Below are positions 47,719 through 60,689 of a stretch of DNA of 64,000 bases, one piece after another. The DNA is from Endocalyx cinctus. Taxonomy: Eukaryota > Ascomycota > Sordariomycetes > Amphisphaeriales > Apiosporaceae. Below the pieces are notes generated by a model, which saw only the letters and a program-made list of their open reading frames with translations, did no database searches and was not told the origin of the DNA. How positions within the stretch are numbered: the stretch's first letter is position 1; the number at the start of each line of letters is the position of its first letter. Position numbers and translations under genes: made by a program. The stretch is taken from assembly GCA_001600455.1 (NCBI GenBank), contig BCKC01000005.1, positions 2,418,001-2,482,000 on the forward strand, written 5' to 3'.

Positions 47719-50292
47719 GATAAATAGTGACCAATACCAACTTTATTAAAAATATAGGTGAAGTCGTAAATTCAACATAAGAAAAAATAAAGTTAAGGGA
47801 GGTGGTTGAAGTCTAATGCCAATATGAGTTTGGGCACTTGAAAACGAACGAATAATGATGTCACAGGCGGAAGAGGTGTTAAGCCGGGATTTCTTTTTTA
47901 GGGTGGGATACTTAGTGCCTAGTGTAGTGTAGATACACCAAATCACAGCCCCGTTATGAAGACTAGTAACGTAGGTAAAGAATATTTTGTAGATGAGACT
48001 GGAAGCACGATAAGGCAATATATAGTGTCAAATTTCTATATCATCTATTACCATGACAATACTTCATTAATGGAGCGAAACTCGGATTAGCATGCGATTG
48101 ACTAGGCGGGTCTAGAAGTAATATATCCATGAGTATGTTATGGGCTGACGGGAGGGATATGAAGATAGTGGATCTTTAAACCAATTATATCCTCAACATA
48201 CCCATATTTACTGGGTGAGTGAGGGGCATAGTACGGCTGTTACTTATTATCATCGCCTATAAACCAATGAATACCCAGCAGATGCGGCTATGCTGAGAAA
48301 GAAGCTAATTGTAGATTTTGGGGCTTAGTTGTCTACCTACCTAGAAGTTGTACCTATTGTATGGTGTCACTTATAGTATCTACATAACAGTTAGGCAGTT
48401 AGATTAGATTAGCTCCTACGTCAATGGTGGGATGGAATTTTGCGTATTTACACTACTTGTTAAACGATGTATAGATACGATACAAGCTGTCGCTGACGGA
48501 TCTACCAGCCAGCTAGTATAGCTACAATACACGGTACTTGAATCATCGATATCAAAGAGTAACAACACAGTAACTGCATGCAACGCCCTAGCAAGATCCT
48601 ATGCAGATCCTAGTTCTGATTGGAAAATTTGCCAGCTTACTACTAACAATAACATATTATGAGACATATGCCCCATATATTCACTCGTACGGATTTCCGA
48701 CTAATATAAGGCCGCATACTATGGGTACTACTTTATCCCAGGGCGCAATGCCTGAGTGCAGACAACAAACATGTGATCCATGTGATATTTCTCAAAGTTC
48801 CAAGGTTGTTCATCGTTGGTGGATATCACCTTACCTAAGTGACGGCGCCTAAATTTAGAATTTGGAGACGCGTCATTTGCTCCTAAGCCGAACATGTAAC
48901 AGGCTCCAGTCGATAAGATGCGCAAATGTGTACTCCGTACCTGAGCCATGCCGCTTTAAACTGGACTTTAACGTAATAATTCTTTTTTATTACAGATAAC
49001 TATCCTTTAAAGCTGTGGCCAAATAACGAACGGCAGACCCAGCCTCGAATTGTCCAAGCTCCCAAGTTGAAATACGAGCTCTCTAGCAATGACAACCCTT
49101 ACTGAGCTGACTTGTGAGAACGTATCTTAAGCCTACGGCAACGGACTTCGCGAGGGTTGTTCGCGTCGAGTTTTATCAAGCTTTATAGGGGCTTTTCTTG
49201 TCTATACTTGTTCAAAGCCTGCTTCTTCCACCCATCCCAATCTGATTCAACGCCGAACACCCGAAGAATAGCGGTCGCTAGTGGAAACGTATATTTGCAT
49301 TCCGATTCTAACCCAAGTCCTCAAAAAAAAAAAACAAGCGCCGAAGCTTCTCATCTTCGTAAGCTATTTTATTCAGATCCCCCGCTTTCATAATACAGTA
49401 ATTTTCAAGGTCTGATGCCGATATCCGTCCCGTTCCGTTACAACCATGGAGATCGTTCATATCAGCAGTTCCTAGCGATAGTCTAAACGCTTCGCCCCAT
49501 GGTATAACCATATATAAGCAAGTGATTACCTTTATCGTCAATATGCTTCAAGAAAATTTGACTTGTATTTAGTTCCACGCTATCTTTCAGAAAGTGAAAT
49601 ACAAGGTATATATTTATAAAATATTCCGTATGAAGCTGCTTGTTAGTAATAAGACCTAAATGTTGGTCTGTGAAGGCGGAGTGATATTCTGCAGCGGTTG
49701 GAAGGTTCTCGAGGCGAAAGAATTACAGACCGCTCACCAGCGGTAGCCAAGATCACAATATTAGGATCATTGGGGCTGTCGGGGTTAGCAGGCTCAATAT
49801 TAAGAGAGCTAGCCAAATCAAATGGGTATTTCAACAGCTCGACCAGAATATTTGCAAGTCTGTCCTATTTTTATTTTTTTACGATTGCAGACTGCCGATC
49901 CTATTCTATGGTTTCCCTGGCAATTTTTCTACGAGTAAAAAGATGACACCAATTTGAATATGACGACGTCCAAATAGTCCGTATTCGAAACTCGGGGCGC
50001 CGGGACGGCTGTATTTTCAAAAAAAAAAAAAAAAAAAAAAACATTAGGGTTGTCTATTCACTTTGAATAAGATAGTTGGCGAGAGATTCTGATAAGCTAA
50101 GGCCCGGGCTAGAATCCATCTGGGAAGCAATATATATTATGCGATTCGCCATTCAATTATGATTTGATCGTATTTTACATGAAATAGAGTATATATCGTA
50201 TCACAATAAGAAAAACATGTTATACACCGTTAAATACATTTGTCTTTAAACGGAGGGGAGAAAAAGTGGCAAAAGTTAGCGGTTCAAGTGCG
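47719..50292. other. Gene-free 2.6-kb region
   Basis: AT-rich DNA upstream of the glycosyltransferase gene. It includes a 23-base A tract at 50019-50041. Open frames at 48601-48949 and 49157-49946 overlap on both strands and lack features. No RNA gene is seen. Confidence 0.55.
50019..50041. repeat. Poly(A) tract
   Basis: Twenty-three consecutive A. It may be a retroposon-type tail or simple slippage; no duplicated flank was found beside it. Confidence 0.85.
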
Positions 50293-52649
50293 TTAAGCCG
50301 CATCTCGGTCGAAGAGGTGATACGTCTTCTTCTGTTCCGACGTCGCCTTGCTCGGGCTTCCCACCATGAGGTCCTGGCCCTTGTTGTTTTTCGGAAACGC
50401 CATGACGTCCCTGACGGAGTCCACGCCGAAAAGGGTTGTCAGAAAACGGTCGAGCCCGAAAGCGAATCCGGCGTGAGGCGGACAGCCGGCCCGTAGCGCC
50501 TCGAGCAAATGCGCGAACTGGCCCATTCCCTGGTCCGACATCTTCAGGACTTCTCGGAAGATGTACTCCTGGAATTCGGCCACGTGAATACGACGGCTAC
50601 CGCCGCCGATCTCGGAGCCGTTGAGTACCAGGTCGTAGCTATCGGCCCTGGCGAGCAGGGGATCTGTTTCCAAAAGCCCCATGTCCGCCATCACCGGCGC
50701 GGTAAAGGGATGATGTGAAGAGGTGAAACCTGCCCCCCCTCCCTGGCCAGATTCTCCCTCTTCTATAGGTTTGAAAAGAGGGAATTCCTTGATCCAAATA
50801 AATCTCAAGTTTGTATCTTTGGGTAGCAAACCCTCCTCAACTGCTCTATCGTATAATAGTTTCCGGATTTTACCCAGTTCTGTTGATCCTTCGCCTTGGA
50901 ACGGTCGGTTTGGTCGTGCGTGAATGATGATGATATCTCCTTGATCGCATTGATGCCAATTCAGGTCGTCCATATTGGCAAAAGCGTCTGCTGCTTCATG
51001 ACCAACGGATGCCATCCCTTGTAAGGGCTTCGTGGAGTCGTAAACTAATACGCCCGGCATGCTATCGCCGCTGAGTTTGTTCGTAGTGAGCGGAAGCTCG
51101 TCGAAGAATTTCCGGACGAGGGCTATATTTTCCTCAGGCTTTCCGCGAAATCGGAATCTGCATGCCTCTACGATGGGGTTATCTATCTTGGTGATCATGC
51201 TAACAAAGTTTTCAGGGAGGAAATGATCCACTCGACAAACCTGCGTGACAAATAAGTTTTAGTTATGGTCATTGGTAAGAAAGGAGAAGGTATAGATTCT
51301 CACGTTCGTAACATCCGGCCAGGCGATTCGAAGATCAGGCTTGTCAGAGCCGAAAAGCTTCATGGCATTCTTATACTTAAAGACCCGGATTGCACGCGGG
51401 AGTTTCGTAAATCGTTGGAAATTACGAGGTAGTTTTTCCTTTCGTTCATATGGTTGACGAATGATACGATGGGCACCATCAACCTCGCCATATATATAGT
51501 GAGCATGAAGAAATTCGGATACTTGCCGAACGATATCAGTAATTAGTTCCATTACTGTGCCAGTATGAGCAAAGGAAAGCTCCAAATCCACCTAATTATT
51601 GTAAGCGAAATTCAGGCCCATTGTGACAGATGAGTTGAGATAGGTGCAGCAAACCTGTGTGAATTCTGGCTGCCTGTCGGCCCGATGATCTTCATCGCGG
51701 AAGCACTTGGCAAATTGAAAGTATTTTGTTATGCCGCTGGACATGAGGATTTGCTTATATTGTTGGGGGCTCTGCGGCAGCGCGTAGGCGAAGCCTTCTT
51801 TCCTCGTGGGCACGAGAAATTCGCGGGCACCCTCTGGAGTGGACTTGAACAGAACGGGAGTTTCGACCTCGGTGAAGCCATGCTTCTTTAATCTATATCT
51901 TATGAAGTGACTGATTTCTGAGCGTAATTCGAGTCTATCTCGCAGTGGGTCATCAAAACGTAGCTGCAAGTGGCGTGATTTAGGTGGCCACACGGCATTC
52001 TTTGAAATAATAATATCTGGAGGAAAGGGATTTAGGCAGTTGATAGATCTTAGCTTCAACTCCCATTTCGCTTTACGATCTAGGATATTATGAGAAGAAG
52101 AACGGGATTGTTTTTCTCGTAACTGAAGAGTTCCAGTAACAGTGACAGGGCTGTACGTAGGTATGCTTCGTAAAGCTTTATGAGCGTTGTGCTGTAGGGA
52201 ATCTTTTTCTAGCCAAGCAGCCACAATCTGAACTTCTATATCATCAATTTTCAATGGGCAGAAGGCTAGACGAGAGTTCATATCTTTTCGTTTCCCAAGA
52301 AATCCGTTCAATGTAACATCTTGACCAACTTTATAGTTGTGTGGTGACGTAGCGTTGTTTATCTCGACTAAAATGTCGGTTGTTAATGATATTCTACGGC
52401 CAATTAAATATTTTTATAAGGACAAATCTTACATAGAGGTACGTATGGGGCCAACTTTGGTGGGATGGGGTGTTCTTCTGCGGTAGGTAATGTTTCTTCT
52501 GATGTTATCGACTCATCGCTATGAAGCATTTTATATAAATGCGGTACCGGGTGCTGTTGCGTTTTGGATATAGCCAAAGATATTGGTAAAGGCCGACGTT
52601 GACGGTTCATACAACATTTTGAATAATTTTTATATAAGTTGCGTATCAT
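50293..52649 (-). CDS. MSD1: Aspartyl-tRNA synthetase, mitochondrial (bacterial type)
   Basis: Class IIb synthetase of about 721 residues that charges mitochondrial tRNA-Asp. Exons: 52649-52433, 52367-51655, 51591-51304 and 51240-50293. The N-terminus starts [13 protein letters not shown] and is basic with hydroxylated residues, as expected for a mitochondrial presequence. An OB-fold anticodon domain follows ([14 protein letters not shown]). Motif 2 is [28 protein letters not shown], written here only in part: CFRDED then RQPEFTQ. The GAD-type insertion and the motif 3 block [10 protein letters not shown] are as in bacterial AspRS, and PFPKN-type [13 protein letters not shown] follows. The GTTTGC donor of intron 2 is weak but required for QPEFTQ/VDLELSF. 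Confidence 0.95.
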
Positions 52650-54827
52650 GATTCTATTTAAGATTTTAATGATATCTTTATGATCCTGTTGTTATCCTTC
52701 TGATGTCGAGTTAAGAATCTGTACTATCTCATGATTTTTTCTACTATTTTTTTTTTTCTGCCTCTACATAAGGAATATAAGGCTGGCAGGGGTAAACGTA
52801 TGATTGAACTGGATCTACGCTGTATTTTTTAGTGTTGTGTCCAAGTACTAGTACCCATGCACTTACAGTAATGTAACTGTACGTAGCTTTATAGTGGATC
52901 TCATTAGCTTTACGGATAATGATAGCTCCATCCCGGCACAGGGCTAAGATTTTACTTTTAATATGTGCACTAATTCTGTGACTTTTTTTTCTTTCTTTCC
53001 TCTTCTCTCTTCATCCTTCCAATTCAAATCAATGTAAGTCATTCGAAATCAAACATACTCTATACGCAAACAAGCACAACTCCCTATTTTGACCATCATA
53101 CTAATTTTCTACTTCTCTGCAGATGATGAAAGCTGCGTGCATAATATGATGTGTTCCTTCTCCCGAAACCTTAGAACTCTCTCTTCTTGGAGCTTAAGTG
53201 GTTCTAGGGTGGTAGGAGTTTAGGAATCATGAAATAAGCGTTCGACACACTCGACCTTGTTACATCGGATGCGAGACAGGCAACTCTGATAAAAAAATAT
53301 TTGAGTTTGGAAGTGATCATTTGTCGAAGGGTCGGATATCCTGTATTGGCTGTTGAGTTTCTTCTACCTATTTGTGTATGTAGCGATATACTCAACCAAA
53401 GGCCGGGCGCACAATCCATAGTGTGTCCATGTGTTGTCTATGTGCTGTATATCCTTCATACTATATTTCGTGTAAAATAACGAGTTACAGTTATTACAAA
53501 AATCTTGAAATTAGGTACGTACCTAGTAGATATCGATTAATATTTCGGTTTTACACTGTACACTCTTAAAATAATATTGTATACCTAAGTAACTACCTAT
53601 CATACCATGCCTGCATGCACACTACTCTGTATACTCAGTACCTTTATCCAATCTTTTCTCCTTATCTAAAAGGGCACGGTCAAATAACCCTAGACCGCCT
53701 CCAGAATCTACTATGTATGTACAGAGTACCTAATACAATTTATAGTTTCTGCTGTATGATGATTGATAGGTAATTTACAGCTGGGATATGCCACCTTTGT
53801 ATAATTTCATAACTTGTAATACGACATATTTATGCATTGTACGGTTTTACAGTAATACTAACTAATGAAAGACGCAATCTTGGTTGAATAAGACTGACGT
53901 TGCCAATCGATCATCACCCCTTATTCGCTACAAAGAGTACCCCCTATGACGATGCGTAAATGCCTAGGTACTTACCCGTGGCTTGTAAGTAGTACTGTAT
54001 TGTAGGCACGGACACCCTACGCTATAGTTCTTGTACATACGTAAGTAAGTACCTAGCCTAGGTCAATAGCGGAAGGTATACCAAACTTAAGTGATGGACT
54101 ACTACGTTAGAGCCCGACAAGTCATTATAACAGTGGACTCGTCGCTAAACTCTACCCAATTTCCCGAACCCAGCGCATTATCAGAGGCTCCTTTTTCCTA
54201 GTAACCTTAACAACCTAGTCGTCGTGACCCGTTCAAACACGGAAATTATTTATTATTTTTTATAAGCCCAATCGGATATTGTCAAGTCATTATTGCGCGA
54301 TAAGATATTGAATTACTCTAAAGAAACAGGAGTTTGTAACTGAAGCATCAATTTGAGGAACTTGACAACCCTTCTCGCATCTACCGCAAATTGGCAAATG
54401 GAGTTGATGTGACCAGTCGGTATAATGGTTATTATCAATTAACGAGTCTTAGAAAGCCGAAGCTGAAGCGGGAGCGTCGTATTATCTTTTACCTCAAACG
54501 AACGAAACGAAACGAATCAAACGTCCTTAGTACCGATTCTATTATCTTGACATCGTATATCGCTACTCGACATAAAATATCTTTATTCGACATTGACCGG
54601 ACACGGATCAACGGACCAACGTATCAGCGAAGTTCTTCTTTCTCGGAACCAATAAAACTGTCTCCGGCATCGATCGTCGCCTCCTAAGAGCGTCTTCTTT
54701 TCTTTTTCTTCTTTCTCTTACTCGCGCCATCCATTTTCTCCTCGCCCTACTTGAATAGACATTTAGAGTCAGAGAATTAGACAATCGTCTAATTGCCTTG
54801 GCTTTGGCCAGGAATCAGGTCCAAACC
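52650..54827. other. Divergent promoter region, AspRS / AP180
   Basis: About 2.2 kb, AT-rich, with several ACCTAGGT and GTAAGTACCT-type words near 53520-53600 and 53960-54065. A CT-rich stretch at 54695-54750 precedes the AP180 start and is typical of fungal core promoters. No gene is supported. Confidence 0.6.
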
Positions 54828-56981
54828 ATGGCGAGCTCTTTTGAGAAATCTGTCAAAGGCGCCACCAAGATTAAGGTTAGCAAAGACGGACGCACAGTCT
54901 AGCATATCATAAAGGAATGGAAAATACTGAATATCAGATGATCTCTACAGGCCGCGCCTCCGAAAACGAAATATATAGAACATATCTTGGTAGCTACACA
55001 TGCGGGAGAGGCGGGCGTCGGAGAGGTATTTCGAGCTCTTCAGAACCGACTACGGGATTCTACGTGGACTGTAGTCTTCAAGAGTTTAATTACAATACAC
55101 TTAATGATCAGAGAAGGATCGCCCGACGCCACTTTAGCATACTTAGCGAAGCATCGTAACGTTCTTGCGATCAGTTCTTTCACGGATGGTATGGGTGGCC
55201 TTTGGCTCAACTTGTTTATTCCCGCTACTCGCACGGCCGAACTAATCTCTATACTATAGCACAAATCCAAGGACGGAATATACGGCATTATGCATCTTAT
55301 CTTCTAGAACGTGTGCGTGCATACAAGGATACCAAGGTTGACTGGGTTCGAGCAAAAGAAACACGGTTAGAAAAGTTATCGGTTGATAAAGGACTTCTTC
55401 GCGAGACCGAGGTCGTACAGAATCAACTTACAGCATTATTGAAATGTGACGTAAGCGTCCCCGGTACACCCAGCATCTACAATCCAGAAACTAACCGATA
55501 TGATAGGTCCTTGAAGACCCTGAAAACGAGATCACGATCACGGTCTTTCGATTATTGGTACTAGATCTACTCAGTTTGTTCCAGGTTTTGAACCAAGGAT
55601 TGATTAATATTCTGGGTAGGCTGAGAGCAGAGAACGCATCGTTGAATTGAAAAGCTGACTTTTACCAGGCCATTTCTTCGAAATGTCAAAGCCGGATGCG
55701 GAGAGGGCTATGAACATCTATCGCCTCTTTACCAGACAAACAGACTACGTAGTTCAGTATCTATCGGTTGCTCGTCAATGGGAACCTCATACTCGAGTGG
55801 AAGTCCCGAAGCTAAAGCATGCCCCGATCAATCTTCGGCGACAGCTTGAGGAATATCTTGAAGATCCGGATTTCGAGATTCATCGAAGGCAGTACATTGC
55901 AGAACAGGAGGCCAAAAAGAAAGGCGGAGGGGTGTCGTCCAAATCAGATAGTAAAAGCGCCCTTGACGCAAAGACGACGGCTGCAAAGTTATTTCCAAGC
56001 GCCAATGGGTCGGCTTCTAAACCACCTCCGGTATCCAAAGGACCGGACCCCGATCTCATTGATTTCTTCGATTCAATTGAACAAAACCAAACGACTATGG
56101 CTACACAGGCGAGTCCTCAAGCTCAAATGAATCAGATGAACCAGATGAACCAAATGAACACCGGCAATCCTTGGCCCCAGAATGCACCTTTCGACCAAAC
56201 GCAAAATATGGGCCAGTTCCAAGGGAACGGGTTTGCACCCCAGCCTACCGGATTCCAGAGCAATAGTCCTTTCCAACAGCCGAATAATGCTACAGCTTAC
56301 TCGCAACAACCATTGCAATCAAGCTTTACTGGCGCAGGATTTGGTGGATTTGGGCCCCAGCAGCAAAGCTTCGCGCCGGGCAACTTACCACCCGTGCCTC
56401 AAAATCCAGTTGCCTCCTTCCAGACTGGCTCGACATTATCACCTCCCATGCAAACGGGATTACAACCGGGATTACAACCTGGACAGCAAGTCACAAATCC
56501 TTTCAGGGCGTCAATGATGATGCAAAACCCGACAGGTGCATCAAGTAATTCATTTTCACCAACTTTGTCCCCACCGGGACAGCCGCAGGCTAATCTTCAA
56601 CGCCAATCAACAAATCCTTTCGCCAGATCATCGCCCCAAGCGGCGACCCCCTTCTCCAATCCACCATCATCATCCCCGTTCCAGTCACCACCCTTAGGAC
56701 CGCCATCAGCGCCCCCACTCATGCCTTCAGTGACGGGAACGAACCCCTTTGCCAAAAACTTGGCTGCTGGTCAAACCCAGCAGCCGCGACCGCAAACAAG
56801 TGGCGCTCTCATGCCTCAGCCGACCGGAAGCACGAATCCTTTCCGACAAGGCGCTTTCGTCAACCACCAAACGGGTATGGGATGGCAACATAACCAACAA
56901 TCTTTAGGTGGAGGGTTAGATAACCTGCAGACCATGCCCGTGTTTCCTCGTCCCACAACGCAGACCCCCTGGCAGCAGTAA
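54828..56981 (+). CDS. YAP1801: Clathrin-coat adaptor AP180 (ANTH domain)
   Basis: Endocytic adaptor of about 632 residues that binds PtdIns(4,5)P2 and clathrin at the plasma membrane. Exons: 54828-54875, 54951-55188, 55260-55450, 55507-55615 and 55669-56981. The first 280 residues are an ANTH domain. It opens with SFEKSVKGATKIKAAPPKTKY, which joins exons 1 and 2 across the phosphoinositide-binding lysines. Later segments are LITIHLMIREG and YASYLLERVRAYKD. The tail is Gln/Asn/Pro-rich and disordered. It holds PDLIDFF, a clathrin-box-like motif, and at least four NPF motifs (TNPFRA, TNPFAR, TNPFAK, TNPFRQ) that bind EH-domain proteins such as Pan1/Ede1. Repeated NQMNQMNQMN lies near residue 300. 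The start matches the conserved family N-terminus. Confidence 0.95.
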
Positions 56982-58055
56982 TATCGTCGTTTTAAAAGTG
57001 AATTGAAAAGAACACATTCCTAAGATGGTCCTCTAGGAGATAATGTAAACAGAAATCAAACCGCGGGGGGATATTCTGTAGGATGTTTTATTTTATCTTT
57101 TTTTCGAAGTAGCTTTTGTTGTGTATTACCTTTTTATGCACCTCGCTTTACCTCTCGGATAAGGAGAATTTCTACGCGCATAGAGCTAGGCGTTTTTTTC
57201 TTTCTCCCTTTTATTCCGGATTCTGTATTTTTCTCTTCGCTTAAATTGGTTCACGCCGAAATTCATGGTTTGTGAACACCTACTCTTTTTAACAGCCAAA
57301 GAGAGATAAATATGATAACGCATTAAATGAACCTGCTACTTGCCCAAGGAGGAACTTTGAAAAATATGCTCGAATACTTTTGCTTTTATTATTTTGAAGG
57401 GTTAGTCGTAATCACACATTTAAAGCTATGGGATGTTTTCTTGAGGTTTAAGGGGAAAGGGGGGATAAGACGAGAACTGACGTTGCTCGCGTTAATGTGG
57501 CGGGTTGGAGTTTGTGATGATGTATCCCACAACGGGACTTACAAGATATATTACTGTCGAAAGGGATAAGATCAACTCAAAGACTACACTAGATATTGCA
57601 GCAGAACACCAACTTATCACGATAATAAACTGTTCTACGAATAAAGTCTTAGTAAAATCTTCTTAGAGGGAGAATCATCGTATATTCTACATACGTGCTA
57701 CCTGTAAATGCGCATTCGTGGCGTGCAGCTTGTAATCTAGTTGTATCTAGTTATATATCTGTAGAGGCATCAATTTCATTACGTGAATTTTAGTTTAATT
57801 TTGACGCTTTCCCTCCCGTAATCCCGTACACCTTACAAGAATGAAATTCTATCCGATTTTATTTTTGAGCAAAAAGGGGAAATCCGGGACAGAAAAAAAG
57901 CCAGCGCCGTCGCCATGCAAGTAAATTATCAAGTTTTCAATAGTGAAAAAAAAAAAAAAAAAAAAAAAAAAGAAACCGACTCCTAGTGCTAATATCTTCT
58001 CCAGCCGATATTTTCACCCGCATCACGCGAAAACACCCTCCGACGCGTTCCGTCC
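56982..58055. other. Convergent 3' spacer
   Basis: AT-rich 3' flanks of AP180 and TFB3. A 26-base A tract lies at 57946-57971, about 85 bp beyond the TFB3 stop. An 80-codon frame at 57327-57569 is not supported. Confidence 0.6.
57946..57971. repeat. Poly(A) tract
   Basis: Longest homopolymer noted in the window, 26 A. It falls in the 3' flank of TFB3. Confidence 0.85.
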
Positions 58056-59210
58056 CTAGGCCATAGAAGTAGAAGAAGCCACGCCGACGACATCGGCAGC
58101 CGACCCCCCGACCTTCTTCTTCTCGTCGTCGATGAACAGGCCCAAGCCAGCGAAGGCGTCGAACATGACGTGGCCGACGTAGTCCTCGACGAGCCAGCCG
58201 GGGGAGGCGTGATCGGGGCGCGTCCTCGAAGCGTCGAGCCACGTGTTCGGGTACGCGTCCCCGCGCAGGTCGAAGCGGTCCGGACGTAAAGGTTGCCTGA
58301 GGCCGCCGAAGGGCGAGTACGGGCCGGATTCGTCTTCCGAGTCGGAATCGTCGTCGTAATTTCCGGCTCGGAAGCCGCCGTTTCTATTCTTCTTTTTCTT
58401 CTGTTTCAGACCGCGGATGGATAGCATGTTCTTGCTCGGTTTCTCCGTCGAACTGGTAGTCGGCTCGAGGATGTTGGAGAATCGCGATCCCGTTATGGCG
58501 GCTACCTTGGCCTTCTTCTGCGCCAGGATTCGGGCCTGGATCTCGGCCGCCGAACCCGGCTCGCCGCGCGCCAGCGCTTCCATGACCTCGGTGTTGAGGG
58601 TCGCTTCTTCGGCGCGCGCCCGCTCCTCGTCCTTCTGCTCCTCGGCGCGTCGTCGTCGGGCGGCCTCGGCTTCGGCCTCCCTGCGCCTGCGGCCCGCCAT
58701 CTCGGCTTCGCGTCCTCGCTTCTTGTTCCGCTCGATCTCGTCTTTGAAGTGCTGCTCGCGAGCGAGGAGCTTCTGCTCGGCGGAGGCGCGCTCCTCGTCG
58801 CCTCCCGAGATCAGGTCGAACGTGAGGTCCTCGACATCCTGGAGGTAGTTGTTCCAGTCGCGTAGGGTCTCGAAGTCGTCCTCGCACTGGTTGAAGGCCT
58901 GTTGCACTCTTTTCCGTATGTCCACTTCGCGCTCGATATTCAAGTCTCCGAAAAAGGCGGATCTAAAACCTTTTATGCGTAACGTCTTGTTGCAGATCGC
59001 GTAAGGGCATTGGGTGGGACCGGATTTGAAGATGGTGGATACGCAGCTGCTGCACATGGGATGGTAGCATTCGGGGTTGATCAGGAACTCCATGTCCGTG
59101 TTTAAGTATCGTACCCTCTTACATACTGGGCATATGTCGTTGGGAACAGAGTTGAGTGGAGCGGATGACAGGTTCACGACGCCGGTGTTGGTAACAGGTT
59201 TACGGGACAT
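58056..59210 (-). CDS. TFB3: TFIIH/CAK subunit Tfb3 (MAT1 homologue)
   Basis: Assembly factor of the CDK-activating kinase in TFIIH, 384 residues, single exon. The N-terminal RING finger is visible as CPVCKRVRYL, then PECYHPMCSSC and CPYAICNKTL, a C3HC4-type pattern at residues about 28-80. The following GFRSAFFGDLNIEREVDIRKRV is the MAT1 signature after the RING. Residues about 110-230 form a long charged coiled coil rich in Arg, Glu and Ala. The C-terminal part binds the kinase-cyclin pair in homologues; here it ends with a conserved GGYS-like hydrophobic region (VMFDAFAGLGLFIDDE). It is divergent from NUDC, with 715 bp between the starts. Strong family match. Confidence 0.95.
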   Translation of the reverse strand: MSRKPVTNTGVVNLSSAPLNSVPNDICPVCKRVRYLNTDMEFLINPECYHPMCSSCVSTIFKSGPTQCPYAICNKTLRIKGFRSAFFGDLNIEREVDIRKRVQQAFNQCEDDFETLRDWNNYLQDVEDLTFDLISGGDEERASAEQKLLAREQHFKDEIERNKKRGREAEMAGRRRREAEAEAARRRRAEEQKDEERARAEEATLNTEVMEALARGEPGSAAEIQARILAQKKAKVAAITGSRFSNILEPTTSSTEKPSKNMLSIRGLKQKKKKNRNGGFRAGNYDDDSDSEDESGPYSPFGGLRQPLRPDRFDLRGDAYPNTWLDASRTRPDHASPGWLVEDYVGHVMFDAFAGLGLFIDDEKKKVGGSAADVVGVASSTSMA

Positions 59211-59925
59211 GATGTCGTTGATGTTGGATGTGTTTAATTATTTGATGTTTCTATTCAAGGCAGTCTTCTTGTTCAATCATGCGATGTTAAAAAGACAAAT
59301 TGCATATGTTTTATCATAATAAATTTTACAATAGCCTTAGAAGTTGTTTAAGAATTGGGAATGTATTAGGGAAAGTTTGAAGTGAAGTTGTGATGTAGAA
59401 CTGGACTTGAGATGAATATATTAATGAAGATGAACTTGACTATAAGTGGAATTGAAAAGGTGATGTCTCTGTCTGGTTAGTTTAATTTCTAGGTAGTTAA
59501 TAATATTCATTAACCTAAAAGTATTCCCTGTCAAACGCATGTGATTTGCCCAAGAACAAGGTGGTTAGTGGTACCTGGTACCTTCTGTAAGTACCTAAGC
59601 AGCTAAGGTACTTAAGTGCAAGGGGAGGTAGTAGTGAATAGTAATAGTGAATGGTAAGTACGGAGTACCTTAGCAGCTTGGGTAGAGTGTTAAGAAAAAA
59701 AATTACCCCGCCAAACCCCTCCAAAGTAAAGCTCCCAAATAAGTGAATTAACCTAGCAGCCTAGTTGATCCTTCAGCTGTACAAGAGTTCTAGATAATTC
59801 TATCCAAAGTCCATCATCACAAAATAATTCCTAATCACCTCGGAGTAAACGACATAAACACAAGTGAATGATTTCGTAACACTACATATAACTCTTCACT
59901 TGATTGATTGTATTGAATGGTAACA
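59211..59925. promoter_or_regulatory. Divergent promoter region, TFB3 / NUDC
   Basis: Holds a copy of CCTAGCAGCCTAG at 59752-59764 and several AAGGTACTTAAG-type short palindromes at 59575-59680. No gene is present. Confidence 0.5.
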
Positions 59926-60689
59926 ATGGCTGACAAAGGTGAGAAATCATCATGTGGCAAACTTCTAATCAAATAACTCCATCCTTACTTAACCAAACTT
60001 CAAACGGCGTCTCGGCATTACCCAGCTAACTAAATTTTGTTTGCAACACCAGCTATAGATTTGACACCTGAACAAAAGCAAGCCGCCGAGGCCAAGGAGA
60101 AGGCCGAGCAGGATGCCCTACCGTACAAGTGGACCCAGACGATCGGGGACTTGGACGTGAGCGTGTCGATACCCGGTAACCTGAAAGCGCGAGACCTAGT
60201 GGTGGAGCTGAAGAAACAAAAGCTCAAGGTCGGGATCAAGGGACAAGAGCCTATCATAGATGTAAATATCCCTACCATTTCTCTATATATAAAGCAAGGG
60301 GGACTATAGCTGATGATGAGATCTTGAAAACTAAATAGGGTGATCTCCCGCACGCGATCCTCACCGAAGAGTCGACCTGGACGTTGACCACCTCGTCCGA
60401 CGGCAGCAAGCTCATCGAGGTCCACATGGACAAGATGAACAAGATGGAGTGGTGGCCGCACGTGGTGACGACGGCGCCCAAGATCGATGTCACCAAGATC
60501 CAGCCCGAGAACAGCTCCCTGTCGGATCTCGATGGCGAGACCCGCGGCATGGTCGAGAAGATGATGTACGATCAGCGGCAAAAGGAAGCTGGACTGCCGA
60601 CCTCGGATGAGCAGAAGAAAGCCGACATCCTACGCAAGTTCCAGGAGCAGCACCCCGAGATGGACTTCAGCAACGCCAAGATAAATTAA
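59926..60689 (+). CDS. nudC: Nuclear movement protein NudC (CS domain)
   Basis: Co-chaperone of about 190 residues needed for dynein-dependent nuclear migration in filamentous fungi. Exons: 59926-59938 (13 nt: MADK), 60053-60261 and 60339-60689. A CS/p23-like domain spans residues about 27-120: [37 protein letters not shown], then [15 protein letters not shown] after the second intron. The block [19 protein letters not shown] and the C-terminal [18 protein letters not shown] with [11 protein letters not shown] are diagnostic of NudC. The N-terminal coiled coil of animal NudC is absent, as in Aspergillus NudC. Junction phases agree. Confidence 0.97.

Noticed and set aside
49157..49946. Several 60-80 codon frames on both strands
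   Set aside because: No motif, no splice signals joining them, same composition as the surrounding spacer.
57327..57569. 80-codon frame in the AP180 3' flank
   Set aside because: Low-complexity, no conserved feature, AT-rich 3' flank context.
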